64,000 bases of DNA from Verrucomicrobiales bacterium (GCA_002721895.1 PBLV01000067.1:52943-116942); one strand, 5' to 3'; shown: positions 8,125 through 17,747, counted from the stretch's first letter. Program-made: numbers and translations. Notes: generated from the sequence alone by a model not told the origin.

Positions 8125-8595
8125 GCCGGTTCGCGGAGCAATTCGATAACGTGTCAATCAACCCGCCGGATTCCCTCCTAATGGACGCGAGTGGAACGCC
8201 GATGCGGCGGTTATTATAATGGGAGTGGGAGCATCATGATTCAGGTGAGATGGGATTTTCGGAACTGTTGGTTTTGTCTATTGTATAACCGGTATTGCTC
8301 CGGAGAACGCGACGGTGCCCAGCATGAAATCGGCAATGAATTGAAGTGCAGCAGCGATAAATTTCCCGAGCCTAACTCATCCCTCAGGTCCAGACCCTGA
8401 CTTCATGTCAATCCCGCCGTTGGCGAAGATGTCGGGGAAGATCAGATAATTGCGCAACTGCGATGTAGGTTGTTTGGTGGACTGTTTCCCATTACCAAAT
8501 GCTAACGGATTTCGGCTGAAATTCAAAATCAATAAAAATTCGGTCGCCATTGATTGAGTCAACGATTTCTGGATATGAAAAAGTTTTAGCTAGGC
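8125..8595. other. Intergenic stretch without a supported gene
   Basis: About 470 bases between the sugar isomerase stop and the rhodanese stop, visibly more AT-rich towards its right half. Short open frames occur (8191-8400 plus, 8377-8562 minus), but neither looks like a known family or has a good ribosome-binding site. A TATAAT-like hexamer at 8215-8220 has no matching -35 box. I see no tRNA, strong hairpin or repeat. Confidence 0.6.
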
Positions 8596-9132
8596 CTAAT
8601 CCGTTTCCAAATCATCCCGTAGCATCCGCCGGCCCATGGCGTTGTATGGATGCACTTTTTTGCCGCCTTCGAGGGAAAGTCCAGCTTCGGCCCAGGCGAA
8701 GATTGCGCCTTCGAGATTGATGACGTTGGTGTGGCCGATGGCTTGCAGGCGGCGGGCCATTTGGGCGCTGCGATAGCCGACGGAGCAGTAGACAATGATG
8801 GTTTGATTGGCATCCGGGAGGAGTTGGCGTAATTCAGTATCGGACGTTTCTGGTGATAAATGCCGCGCGTGGGGGAGATGGCTGACGGCGAATTCGTCAG
8901 CGCGGCGGATGTCCCAATAGACCGTGCTGTTATTGTCCGGCCATTTTGCAATTTGGGTAGGGGTGCGATGCTGGATATCATCAAATTTCCAGCGCAGAAA
9001 CTTGCCGGCCGCCCGCAAGCCATTGGCAGGGAGCCAGAGCCAAAAGACGATGGCGATCAGCAAGGCCACGCCCCCGGTGATGAGGCCGATCCGTTTCCAG
9101 TTGCGGCAAGGGGGAGGCGCGGGTTCGCTCAT
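8596..9132 (-). CDS. Membrane-anchored rhodanese-like domain protein
   Basis: A 178-residue protein with one N-terminal membrane segment (about 15-34, IGLITGGVALLIAIVFWLWL), followed by a rhodanese domain. YWDIRRADEFAVSHLPHARHL is the CH2A-type opening and IIVYCSVGYRSAQMARRL carries the active-site cysteine near residue 116. The loop CSVGYRS is of single-domain rhodanese (GlpE/PspE-like) type. It would transfer sulfane sulfur to a thiol acceptor, or act as a persulfide carrier, on the periplasmic side if the anchor is N-in. The start ATGA overlaps the ceramidase stop by 4 bases, so it is the distal gene of a two-gene unit. Confidence 0.85.
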   Translation of the reverse strand: MSEPAPPPCRNWKRIGLITGGVALLIAIVFWLWLPANGLRAAGKFLRWKFDDIQHRTPTQIAKWPDNNSTVYWDIRRADEFAVSHLPHARHLSPETSDTELRQLLPDANQTIIVYCSVGYRSAQMARRLQAIGHTNVINLEGAIFAWAEAGLSLEGGKKVHPYNAMGRRMLRDDLETD

Positions 9133-10484
9133 TCGCCTTTGACTTCGGTTTCCTCAACCAGCTTTTTGGCGGCGGCGTTGACCAATTCCTCCACGTTGGG
9201 TTTCCAGCGATCGGCGGGAAGGCCGTAGACGGCCATGGAGGTGTGCCCTTCGTAGCCGCCTTCCTGCAGGACGCGAAAGGTGGGGATGTAAGCCATCACA
9301 TCATTGGCGTAACTGGTGACCCAGGTGCGGGCGCCGAATTGTTTTTTGAATTGCAGCGAATAATCCACAACCACTTCGCCGCCCATGCTCAGCCAAAGCA
9401 GGTTGCCCACACGCCAGCATTGCATGGGGTAGGGGTAGGTTTTGGGGAGGTTGCCGGTGGTCTTCAGCTTGATCATGCGGGCAGCCCAACGGCCGCGGTA
9501 GCTTTTCGTATTTTTGGCGGCCGCGGCGAGGCCTTCATCCGTAGGCAACGCGCCGTATTCGAGCGGCACGGTTTGGAGGCGCGTGGTGAGGGTGGGGTGG
9601 AGCGTTTGCATTTTTTGCAGGAGCACCTCCTCCACGGCGGCGGCGAGCATGTTGCCGTAGCGTTCGGCTTGGTACACTTGCCGGCGGGGCAGGGGGTTGA
9701 TGTCTGCTCCGCAGCCTGGACTGAATAGGGCCAGGGCACCGGTATGACTTTTCTCCAGGGCGATTTGCGAAAAGCCGGAGTAGTCGCCGCTGAACTGATA
9801 AAAGCTGAGCACGGTGCTGTGGCATGCATAGCCGAAAACGACGGCCTTGAGTTGGAGTCCCTTGTAAACGGCCAGCACGGGCACGTCGTGGTCGAAGGGG
9901 CCTTTCAAGGTGGCGCCCTCGGATCGGAGTTGGGGGATTTGGCTCTCACGGTTTTCGCGGCGATTCACGCCAAAGCGACTGATGCCGTTGCCATGCTTGA
10001 GGATCACGGGCTCGAGTTTTTTGAGCGCCTCGCCGGTGATACGCACGATCTCGTTTTCGAGACGCGCGGAATACTCCTCGATCCGCTTGATGCGCGCATC
10101 GTCGAGCGGGTAAATGTCGTATAAGCCGCCGCGTAAAACCGGTCCGGTGTGCGTGTGCGAGGCGTTGAGCATGATTTGGTCTGCGTCCATGTTGTGCGCC
10201 TTTTTCAGCCGCGTTTTGAGGGTGGCATAAATGCCGCGTGTCATGCCGAGGGTATCGGTGGCGATGATCACGGCGCGTTTGCCGTTGGCATCCTCAAGCG
10301 CCAGCGCCTTGGCCCAGAGCGGATGCAGCACGCCCTCGCTTTCCTTTGAGCGACCGCCGTAGCCGGCCATCCAGATGGGTTTCTTCGGCGTGATATCCGC
10401 CTTGGCGGTGCCGGCCTTCCACGTGGCGGCGGTGAGCGGAAGGGGAAGCAGCAGCAGGGCAAGGATCAGTCGCAGGGCGGTCAT
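9129..10484 (-). CDS. Neutral/alkaline ceramidase-like exported hydrolase
   Basis: A 451-residue protein with a signal peptide (LRLILALLLLPLPLTAA) and the opening WKAGTAKADITPKKPIWMAGYGGR. That opening is characteristic of neutral/alkaline non-lysosomal ceramidase domains (PF04734). The zinc-binding NASHTHTGP (His 110 and 112) and the later YACHSTVLS match the family's metal-ligand motifs. Family enzymes hydrolyse the amide of ceramide, but short Planctomycetota/Verrucomicrobiota versions like this one are mostly uncharacterised, so the substrate is open. It lacks the roughly 150-residue C-terminal domain of Pseudomonas ceramidase. Met 10484 is chosen to give a clean signal peptide; the frame extends to 10511. 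Translationally coupled to the rhodanese gene. Confidence 0.8.
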   Translation of the reverse strand: MTALRLILALLLLPLPLTAATWKAGTAKADITPKKPIWMAGYGGRSKESEGVLHPLWAKALALEDANGKRAVIIATDTLGMTRGIYATLKTRLKKAHNMDADQIMLNASHTHTGPVLRGGLYDIYPLDDARIKRIEEYSARLENEIVRITGEALKKLEPVILKHGNGISRFGVNRRENRESQIPQLRSEGATLKGPFDHDVPVLAVYKGLQLKAVVFGYACHSTVLSFYQFSGDYSGFSQIALEKSHTGALALFSPGCGADINPLPRRQVYQAERYGNMLAAAVEEVLLQKMQTLHPTLTTRLQTVPLEYGALPTDEGLAAAAKNTKSYRGRWAARMIKLKTTGNLPKTYPYPMQCWRVGNLLWLSMGGEVVVDYSLQFKKQFGARTWVTSYANDVMAYIPTFRVLQEGGYEGHTSMAVYGLPADRWKPNVEELVNAAAKKLVEETEVKGE

Positions 10485-10507
10485 GGGGGAAGGGTAAATT
10501 TCGTTTC

Positions 10508-10564
10508 CCAATTTTCAAGGACCAAGGCCGACGCATCCTTTGAGATTTGATAATTGAAAATTGG
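10508..10564. repeat. Perfect 11-bp inverted repeat between divergent genes
   Basis: CCAATTTTCAA (10508-10518) and its exact complement TTGAAAATTGG (10554-10564) are separated by 35 bases, in the 122-base gap between the divergent ceramidase and Gfo/Idh genes. This may be a regulator-binding site or a cruciform-forming repeat. It has no T-run, and the position between divergent starts argues against a terminator. Confidence 0.6.
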
Positions 10565-10606
10565 CTGCGCTTCCGCCCATATTCGCTCACCGAATAACGG
10601 ATCATC

Positions 10607-11767
10607 ATGGACAAGGTACGCATTGGCATTATTGGCATGGGCAACATGGGGCGGTTCCATGCGAACGATCTGCTCGAGGGCAAGGTGGCGCGGGGCGAAC
10701 TGACGGCGGTGGGCAGCACATCACCGCACAAGCTGGAGGAATATAAGGAAAAAGGGGTGCAGGTGTTCGGCAGTGGCGAGGAGATGATCGCCAGTGAGGC
10801 GATTGATGCGCTGCTGATTGCCACGCCGCATTACCAGCATACGAGCCTCGGCATTGCGGCGCTGGAGGCGGGTTTGCACATCATGGTGGAGAAACCGATT
10901 TCAGCCCATAAAGCGGATGCCGAGCGCTTGATTGCCGCGGCGGAGGCCCGGCCGGAACTAAAGTTCGGCGGCATGTTCCAGCTGCGCGTGGAGCCGCGCT
11001 ACCAAAAGATTCGTGAACTCGTGCAAGGCGGTGAACTGGGCGATTTGGTGCGGGTAATCTGGGTGATGACCGATTGGTTCCGCAGCGAAGCGTATTTCCA
11101 AAGCGGCGGCTGGCGCGCCACGTGGAAGGGCGAAGGCGGCGGTGTGCTGCTCAACCAATGCCTCCATCAGCTCGACGCGATGCAATGGATCACCGGCATG
11201 CCGAGCCAGGTGCGTAGTCACGTGGGCATTGGCAAATGGCACGACATCGAGGTGGAGGATGATGTGACCTGTTACATGGAGTTTGCCAATGGCGCGACGG
11301 GCGCGTTCATCACGTCCAGTGGAGAGACGCCGGGCAGCAACCGGTTTGAAATTGCCGGCACCAAGGGGCGGTTGATTTTGGAAAACGACACGCTCACGCT
11401 CACGCGCAATGAGGTGCCTTCCGATGAATGGTGCAAGACTTCGAAGATCGGTTTTCAAAAACCGGAAACGACCGTGGAGGAGATTCCCATCCCCGGCGCG
11501 GATGCCGCGCATGCCACGTTGATGACGAATTTTGTGAACGCCATTCTCGATGGCGAAGCGCTGATTGCGCCCGGCGTGGAAGGGTTGGGCTCGGTGGAGT
11601 TGGCCAATGTGATGGTGTATTCGGGCCTGCTCAATGAGTCGGTGGATCTGCCAATGGACGGCGCGGCGTGGGAGGCGAAGCTCAATGAACTGATCGCCAA
11701 TTCCACGCACGAAAAGAAAGTGGTTGAAGTGAGCAGCGAAGATTTCGCCGCCAGTTTTCGCAAATAA
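10607..11767 (+). CDS. Gfo/Idh/MocA family oxidoreductase
   Basis: A 386-residue cytosolic NAD(P)-dependent dehydrogenase. The N-terminal Rossmann fold shows RIGIIGMGNMGRFHA (GxGxxG near 9-14). EKPISAHKADAERLI near 96 is the conserved lysine motif of the family. GGGVLLNQCLHQLDAMQW near 182 is the C-domain substrate-binding histidine motif. Substrates in this family are sugars, inositols and sugar derivatives; none can be assigned here. It is followed 15 bases later by a sugar isomerase, and such pairs commonly act in the same catabolic route (oxidise, then isomerise a sugar or inositol). Expression may be driven from the intergenic region with the inverted repeat. Confidence 0.9.
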   Translation: MDKVRIGIIGMGNMGRFHANDLLEGKVARGELTAVGSTSPHKLEEYKEKGVQVFGSGEEMIASEAIDALLIATPHYQHTSLGIAALEAGLHIMVEKPISAHKADAERLIAAAEARPELKFGGMFQLRVEPRYQKIRELVQGGELGDLVRVIWVMTDWFRSEAYFQSGGWRATWKGEGGGVLLNQCLHQLDAMQWITGMPSQVRSHVGIGKWHDIEVEDDVTCYMEFANGATGAFITSSGETPGSNRFEIAGTKGRLILENDTLTLTRNEVPSDEWCKTSKIGFQKPETTVEEIPIPGADAAHATLMTNFVNAILDGEALIAPGVEGLGSVELANVMVYSGLLNESVDLPMDGAAWEAKLNELIANSTHEKKVVEVSSEDFAASFRK

Positions 11768-11782
11768 TTTAAAGGAACGATT

Positions 11783-12658
11783 ATGGAATTAATGGGCATA
11801 GCCGATGAAGGGGCCGTTTCGATTGATGGCCAGATCGCCGTGACGCAACAGCTCGGTTGGAAATGGATCGAGATGCGCGCGGTGCAGGTGGAGGGCTTCG
11901 ACAAGGGGCCGTTGCACGATATTCCGGACGAGGCATTCGATATCGTGGCCGGCAAGCTGGAGGACTCCGGCGTGTGCGTGTACGCGCTCGGCTCGACGAT
12001 TTGCAACTGGCAAAAGACGGTGGAGACGCCATTCGACGTGACGCTCGCCGAAGTGGAGCGCGCCATCCCGCGCATGAAACGCTTGGGCACACAGTTTGTG
12101 CGGATCATGTCCTTCAAGCCCAGCGACGATTGCGCCGTGACGCCGCCGGAAGTTTTTGAGCGCGTGGGCGAGGTGACGCAGCGTTTTCTCGATGAAGGCC
12201 TGCAGCCCGTGCACGAAAACTGCATGAACCACGGCGGCATGAGCTGGCAACATGCGGAGGAGCTTTTGGAAAAGGTGCCCGGCCTCAAGTGGGTTTTCGA
12301 TACCGCCAATCCGATTTTCAATGCCGACCGGCGCGGCGACCAACCGTGGGGCATGCAGTGCCCGTGGGAATTTTGGGAGCACATGCGCGATCACACCGCG
12401 CACATTCACATCAAGGACGCCGTGAAAACGGATGACGGCGAGGAATACCATTTCCCCGGCGAAGGTGACGGCCGCGTGCGCGATATTCTCAAGGATGCGT
12501 TCGAGCGCGGTTACGACGCCGGCATTTCAATCGAGCCCCACATGACTGTGGTGTTTCACGACACCGACGGTGGGCCTGCGCCCGAAGAGGCGATGGCCGA
12601 GAATTACGTCGAGTACGGCCGGCGTTTGGAAAAGCTGATCGCGGAAGTGCGCGCTTAA
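11783..12658 (+). CDS. Sugar phosphate isomerase/epimerase family protein
   Basis: A 291-residue xylose-isomerase-like TIM-barrel protein without a signal peptide. Metal-site landmarks are PVHENCMNHGG near 142 (Glu), KWVFDTANPIFNADRR near 168 (Asp), HIHIKDAV near 205 (His), and GISIEPHM near 248 (Glu). AAGGAACG lies before ATG 11783. It is cotranscribed with the Gfo/Idh oxidoreductase 15 bases upstream, which suggests a shared sugar or inositol pathway such as an inosose or 3-keto-sugar route, though this is inference. Its stop shares the palindrome TTAA (12655-12658) with the convergent nagB stop. Confidence 0.88.
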   Translation: MELMGIADEGAVSIDGQIAVTQQLGWKWIEMRAVQVEGFDKGPLHDIPDEAFDIVAGKLEDSGVCVYALGSTICNWQKTVETPFDVTLAEVERAIPRMKRLGTQFVRIMSFKPSDDCAVTPPEVFERVGEVTQRFLDEGLQPVHENCMNHGGMSWQHAEELLEKVPGLKWVFDTANPIFNADRRGDQPWGMQCPWEFWEHMRDHTAHIHIKDAVKTDDGEEYHFPGEGDGRVRDILKDAFERGYDAGISIEPHMTVVFHDTDGGPAPEEAMAENYVEYGRRLEKLIAEVRA

Positions 12659-13428
12659 AGCAGGCTCGCTGAGTCTGTATCCAGATACATCACGCACTGC
12701 GGTTGCGTCCTCAAATGTGATGCGGGGCAGGCCGTGCTGATGGGGCCTTGAAGGGCATCCTTTGTGGCCTGTGCCTTGCGCGTCTCGGGGCAGAGGCAAA
12801 CCATCTTCTTGGCCTGACACAACGCCGGCACCGTGAGCGTGAGCGCATATTGTGGAACGGAATCGAATGTCGGGAAATGTCCCTCGCCGTGCTGCTGCTG
12901 GCGGCAGGCGTCATCGAGCTGCACAATCTTCACCACCTCCGGATCGTTCAGGTCGGCCACAGGCGGATCGTTAAACGCGATGTGTCCATTCTCGCCCACG
13001 CCAAGGCAGCAGAGATCAATCGGCTGCCCGGCAAGCAGATCGGCGTAGCGCCGGCATTCCTTGATCGGCTCCAGCGCATCGCCTTCCAAATAATGGAACG
13101 CCGCCGGCTTCACCGTCTCCTCCACGCGCTCGCGCATGTAGCACCGGAAACTGGCCGTGTGGTCACCGTCAATGCCAAGGTATTCGTCCATGTGAAAGAG
13201 CGTCACCTTGCTCCAATCCACCTCACCAATGGCGACGAGTTTTTCAAGAAACTGAATCTGTGAATTACCCGTGGCCAAAATCGCCGCCGCGCTGCCTTGC
13301 TCGGCAATCACGCCGCATAGGTAAGCATTCACCTCAGCCGCCGCCGCCGTGGCCATGTCATCCTGGCTCGCATAAACCCGCACCGGCAACGAATCGACTT
13401 CAAAGGATTTTACCAAGTTGTTACTCAT
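12655..13428 (-). CDS. nagB: Glucosamine-6-phosphate deaminase
   Basis: A 257-residue protein of the NagB/6-phosphogluconolactonase superfamily. ILATGNSQIQFLEKL is the phosphate-binding loop, FHMDEYLGID near 78 contains the general-base Asp of NagB, and CLGVGENGHIAFNDPP near 140 is the deaminase signature with the ring-opening His. The enzyme converts glucosamine-6-phosphate to fructose-6-phosphate plus ammonia in amino-sugar use. No nagA, transporter or regulator is adjacent, so the gene stands alone. The length (E. coli 266) and C-terminus look complete. Divergent from the debranching enzyme 110 bases upstream. Confidence 0.88.
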   Translation of the reverse strand: MSNNLVKSFEVDSLPVRVYASQDDMATAAAAEVNAYLCGVIAEQGSAAAILATGNSQIQFLEKLVAIGEVDWSKVTLFHMDEYLGIDGDHTASFRCYMRERVEETVKPAAFHYLEGDALEPIKECRRYADLLAGQPIDLCCLGVGENGHIAFNDPPVADLNDPEVVKIVQLDDACRQQQHGEGHFPTFDSVPQYALTLTVPALCQAKKMVCLCPETRKAQATKDALQGPISTACPASHLRTQPQCVMYLDTDSASLL

Positions 13429-13538
13429 GTGCCAAAAAGAGACGCGAGACTAAGGGGGGAGGACGCGGCGTCAAGAGCAATGGGTGATGAACAACCCAAG
13501 CTTCCCGGTGCGAGGCAATTGGGTTTGAATCGTGGCGC

Positions 13539-16500
13539 ATGAGTGATCTGCGTTTGGAGCCGGCTTGTGGGGAACGCTTGGTACGCCACGTTGGTGACAC
13601 GGTGCGGTTCGTTCTCTCAGGAATGTTGGGGGAAGGGCGTGCTTTTCTACGGACGGATATTGGGAGGGCGGCGGCGTTGCGTGAGGGAGTTGTCCGGTCC
13701 ATTCAGGAGCCCGAAGTGCAGCTCGAATCCAGTTGGAGGGATATTCCCATGATACAGACGGCTGTGGGGTGGGAGCTGTCACTGGTCTTGGCGGAGGTGG
13801 GTTGGTTTCAGTCGAAGGCGTATTTGTTAAGTGAGGAGGGACGGCAGATTTGGCCGGAGGGCGACAATGTCGGCATTTCGGTGCACCCCGATTTTTGCCG
13901 AACCGCGAATACGGTTTATTGCGCGTTTCCACGAATGTTTGGGCCGAACAAATCGATGCGTGAAACCAGTACGCAAGCCGAAGACCAAAGAATTCAATCT
14001 CTGGATGAAGAGGGGTACACGGTGATCCCACCCAGCGGCACCTTCCGGTCTTTAAAGGCGGAACTGCCTCATATCTTTGAGACGCTGGGCTGCCGCATTT
14101 TGCATTTGTTACCGGTAAACCCTGCGCCCACCACGTTTGCGCGCATGGGACGTTTCGGGAGCCCCTATGCTTGTGGTGATCTCACAGCCGTGGATTCCGC
14201 GTTGGTTGAATTTGACAAACGGACAACGGGCACGGAGCAGTTTTGCGAGCTAGCCGATGCGGTTCATGGGCTTGGTGGTCGGGTATTTGTGGATTTGGTG
14301 ATCAACCATACCGGCTGGGGCAGCACGTTGCAGAACGAGCATCCGGAGTGGTTCCTGCGGGAGGAGAACGGGGATTTTGCAAGCCCCGGAGCATGGGGTG
14401 TTACTTGGGGTGACCTTGTCGAATTAGAGCCGCATCATAGTGGTTTGTGGGAGCACTTGGCGGAGGCGTTTCTCACGTGGTGCCGGCGTGGCGTGGATGG
14501 TTTCCGTTGCGATGCCGGGTACAAGGTGCCGATGCCAGTCTGGAGATACATTATTGCCCGTGTGCGAGTGGAATTTCCGAATGCGGTTTTTCTATTGGAA
14601 GGATTGGGTGGCGCGTGGGAGGACACGGAAAATCTGTTGACGCGCGGCGGCATGCAGTGGGCTTACTCCGAGTTATTTCAGGAATATGAGGGCGAACGTG
14701 TGGCGGCCTATCTGGATCACGCCCTGAAGCAGAGCCAGCGGGTTGGGACGCTCATCCACTATAGTGAGACCCATGACAACGAGCGACTGGCGGCGAAAGG
14801 GCGGGCGTGGTCGTTGCTGCGTAACCGACTATGCGCGTTGGCGAGCGTGAACGGTGGGTTTGGATTCACCAATGGCGTGGAGTGGCTGGCTGAGGAGCGG
14901 ATTAACGTTCATTCCGCGCGCGGACTTAACTGGAGTGCCTCGGAGAACATTGTTGGGGAACTGGCTCGGCTCAATGAGTTGCTTGCAGTGCACCCGTGTT
15001 TTTTTGATGGCGCGAAGCTGGAACGGTTGAGTGGCGACGAATCTTCAGTTTTTGCTCTTCGACGAACATCAGCAGATGGAAAACGCGAGCTGTTTATTCT
15101 GGCCAATACCGACATGGACGAGCCACGGGAGTTTGTCATGAGTGGAGAGGGGCTGGTGAATCTCATTGGTGCGCAGCCGGGGATGAAAGCTGGACGAGTG
15201 GTCTTGGAGCCAGCTCAGGTAGTGTGCTTTGGCTTGGAGACTGAGGTGTTTTCGGATCCCGACTATGCCATTCAGCGCGCGCGTGTGGCGTGGGCGATCC
15301 AATGTTTGGCCAATGTGCTGGAGCCGGAAGAGATGGGAATATTTGATTGGCAAGAATTGGCGGCTTTGTGTGCCAGTGATCCCCACGGCTTTTTGTCGGC
15401 GCTGCCACATGTTGAAGCTGGCTCGGATTTGTTAGGTTCGCTGCGGGGTGCGTTGGCAAAAGATTGTTTTCCCCAAGTGAGTACTTGGCGCCCAAGGGAT
15501 GCTTCGCGTGTGATGCTGCATCCTCCAGATCATTGGTTGTTAATCCGAGATGAGGAGCCATTTCGGGTGAGTTTTGGCGAAAGGCAGGCGGAATCCGTGC
15601 CGGTGAATGATGGGCACGTGGCGGCCTTTGCTCCGGTTGATGCTGAGGGAGATGTGTCGTTGCGGTTGCGTCGATTGCGGGCGGAGTCGGTGGCCGTGGA
15701 GGGAGTGGTGAGGCTGCTACCCCATTCGCCGGGCAATAGGCCGTTCGAGGCCAATGAAGTACGGGGTGAAATGTCGACGTGGGAACAGCCGACGGTCTTG
15801 TTGAGCAATGGCCGCGGAGGAATGGCCCGGCTGGCGGTGGATCTGGGATTCGTGAAATCCAAATACGATTGTTTGCTGGGGGCGAATCTGCACCCCGATT
15901 CCCCGGTGGATCGTCATGTGTTTGCCAAGCGGGTGCGGGTTTGGGCGGTGGCGGACGGGCTCATCACACCGTTGAACGCTGCCAATCTATTGTCTTTTTC
16001 CCCTGGGCCGCCGGCACGATGGCGCTTTCTGGTCAGCGCGGGGGATAGTCGCGCGGTGGAGATTGAACTGGTGGCGTCCATGCTCGAAATGGAGAACAAA
16101 ACCGTGCTGGTCGTGAGGCGAATTGATGCAGCGCCAACCAAGGGTATGCCCTTGGAGGCGGACAAGGATTTCAGCCTGACGATGCGGGTGGACATTGAGG
16201 ATCGTAGTTTTCATGCAGGGACAAATCTGGATCCGTCGTATGAGGATTTTTTCCGCGAAAAGATTTTCACCGATGAAAACGGGTTTCGGTTTGTCCCGGA
16301 CTTAGGGCGTAGGTTGAGAGTGCATGTGGACCGTGGGACGTATCATCCGGAGATGGAATGGTCCCGTGGCATCCCTCATTCGTGGGAGGCAGATCGTGGT
16401 CAGGAGGGCTGTGGCGACGCCTGCAGCCCGGGCTGGTTTGAGATCCCATTGAAACCGGGTGATGAGGCAGAGATTCAGGTCAATGCAAACGGAGATGATG

Positions 16501-17747
16501 GCGAGCTAATCGCGCCTGCACCCGGTAAGTTGAATGAGGGATGTGACCCTTTTGGGAGACGATTAAGAGCGGCGATGCGGCAGTTCGTGGTCCAGCGAGG
16601 AAAGGGATACACGGTCATTGCGGGATATCCTTGGTTTCTTGATTGGGGACGAGACACATTCATTGCCGCGCGTGGGATGTTGGCGGCTGACTGGCACGAG
16701 GAGGTTCGTGGGATCGTGCATACATTCGCTCGGTTGGAAAGGGAGGGCACGTTGCCCAATGCCCTGCACGGTGGGGACGACTCCAATCGTGAAACGTCCG
16801 ATGCTCCCCTGTGGTTTGGTTTGGTTTGTGAAGAGTTGGCTTCCAGACAAGGTGAAGAGATTTTCGAGGAGGACGTGGGGAATGGACGCTGCCTGAGGGA
16901 GGTGCTGATCTCAATTGGCTCCGGATATCGCGCTGGCACCCCGAACGGAATTCATATGGATGAGACGAGCGGGTTGATCTGGAGCCCTTCGCATTTTACC
17001 TGGATGGACACCAATCATCCTGCCGGCACACCGCGTGAAGGGTATCCGGTTGAAATCCAGGCTTTGTGGATTCGGCTGTTGAGGCAATTGGCGAAACTGG
17101 AATCGGACGCGGAATGGGGTGAACTGGCGGAACGAGCTTCGACTTCGCTTGGAAAACTCTTTGTTTCTGAAGAAAAGCCTTGGCTGGCGGATTTGATTCG
17201 CGCCGAGCAAGGGCAAACCGCGATGGACGGGCTGGCGGATTTTGCGTTGCGTTGTAATGGATTGATCGCGGTGGCGCTGGAGATTGTTGGAGGTGCGGTT
17301 GCGCGGGGCATGGTTGAGGCGGCGCTGAATCATTTGCTGGTGCCGGGCGGGTTGCGAACCTTGGCTCCGTTAAGGGTGGATCTGCCGCTGGAAATTCGCG
17401 GAAGTGAAGGCCAGCTTCTGAATGACCCGTGGTCGCCCTACTTTGGCATCTATTCGGGTGATGAAGATACAAGCCGGAAGCCGGCGTATCATAATGGCAC
17501 GGCGTGGGGCTGGCCCCTGCCGGTTTTTTGCGAGGCGTTGGTGCACGCTTGGGGGCAATCGCCCGAGAGCGTTGCGGCGGCTAAGGGCTATCTGTTATCT
17601 GTGGAACGCCCCATGGATGAGGGATGCTTGGGACAGTTGCCGGAAATCATGGATGGCGATGCGCCTCATGTGCAGCGGGGCTGCGATGCACAGGCGTGGA
17701 GCGTGAGCGAGGCACTGCGGGTTTGGACTTGGTTAAATGAGAAATAG
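13539..17747 (+). CDS. Bifunctional glycogen debranching enzyme (GH13-like plus GH133)
   Basis: A 1402-residue protein. Residues about 140-560 form an alpha-amylase-type barrel with GH13 regions I (VFVDLVINHTGWG, near 249), II (GFRCDAGYK, nucleophile Asp near 324), III (FLLEGLGG, acid Glu near 353) and IV (HYSETHDNERLA, near 407). Residues about 1010-1400 form the amylo-1,6-glucosidase (GH133) domain: PWFLDWGRDTFIAARGM near 1030, LPNALHGGDDSNRETSDAPL near 1071, WSPSHFTWMDTNHPAG near 1147, and NDPWSPYFGIYSGDEDTS near 1295. This order resembles eukaryotic AGL (4-alpha-glucanotransferase, then 1,6-glucosidase). The linking 450 residues are not recognised. It would trim limit dextrins during glycogen breakdown; glgC is also in the window. 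It overlaps the next gene by 11 bases. Confidence 0.9.
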   Translation: MSDLRLEPACGERLVRHVGDTVRFVLSGMLGEGRAFLRTDIGRAAALREGVVRSIQEPEVQLESSWRDIPMIQTAVGWELSLVLAEVGWFQSKAYLLSEEGRQIWPEGDNVGISVHPDFCRTANTVYCAFPRMFGPNKSMRETSTQAEDQRIQSLDEEGYTVIPPSGTFRSLKAELPHIFETLGCRILHLLPVNPAPTTFARMGRFGSPYACGDLTAVDSALVEFDKRTTGTEQFCELADAVHGLGGRVFVDLVINHTGWGSTLQNEHPEWFLREENGDFASPGAWGVTWGDLVELEPHHSGLWEHLAEAFLTWCRRGVDGFRCDAGYKVPMPVWRYIIARVRVEFPNAVFLLEGLGGAWEDTENLLTRGGMQWAYSELFQEYEGERVAAYLDHALKQSQRVGTLIHYSETHDNERLAAKGRAWSLLRNRLCALASVNGGFGFTNGVEWLAEERINVHSARGLNWSASENIVGELARLNELLAVHPCFFDGAKLERLSGDESSVFALRRTSADGKRELFILANTDMDEPREFVMSGEGLVNLIGAQPGMKAGRVVLEPAQVVCFGLETEVFSDPDYAIQRARVAWAIQCLANVLEPEEMGIFDWQELAALCASDPHGFLSALPHVEAGSDLLGSLRGALAKDCFPQVSTWRPRDASRVMLHPPDHWLLIRDEEPFRVSFGERQAESVPVNDGHVAAFAPVDAEGDVSLRLRRLRAESVAVEGVVRLLPHSPGNRPFEANEVRGEMSTWEQPTVLLSNGRGGMARLAVDLGFVKSKYDCLLGANLHPDSPVDRHVFAKRVRVWAVADGLITPLNAANLLSFSPGPPARWRFLVSAGDSRAVEIELVASMLEMENKTVLVVRRIDAAPTKGMPLEADKDFSLTMRVDIEDRSFHAGTNLDPSYEDFFREKIFTDENGFRFVPDLGRRLRVHVDRGTYHPEMEWSRGIPHSWEADRGQEGCGDACSPGWFEIPLKPGDEAEIQVNANGDDGELIAPAPGKLNEGCDPFGRRLRAAMRQFVVQRGKGYTVIAGYPWFLDWGRDTFIAARGMLAADWHEEVRGIVHTFARLEREGTLPNALHGGDDSNRETSDAPLWFGLVCEELASRQGEEIFEEDVGNGRCLREVLISIGSGYRAGTPNGIHMDETSGLIWSPSHFTWMDTNHPAGTPREGYPVEIQALWIRLLRQLAKLESDAEWGELAERASTSLGKLFVSEEKPWLADLIRAEQGQTAMDGLADFALRCNGLIAVALEIVGGAVARGMVEAALNHLLVPGGLRTLAPLRVDLPLEIRGSEGQLLNDPWSPYFGIYSGDEDTSRKPAYHNGTAWGWPLPVFCEALVHAWGQSPESVAAAKGYLLSVERPMDEGCLGQLPEIMDGDAPHVQRGCDAQAWSVSEALRVWTWLNEK

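Noticed and set aside
8215..8220. TATAAT hexamer as a promoter -10 box
   Set aside because: No acceptable -35 element at 16-18 bases and no gene downstream on the same strand.
8191..8562. Two short open frames in the 8.1-8.6 kb gap
   Set aside because: No family resemblance, no good ribosome-binding site, and Cys/Ser-rich compositions typical of chance frames.
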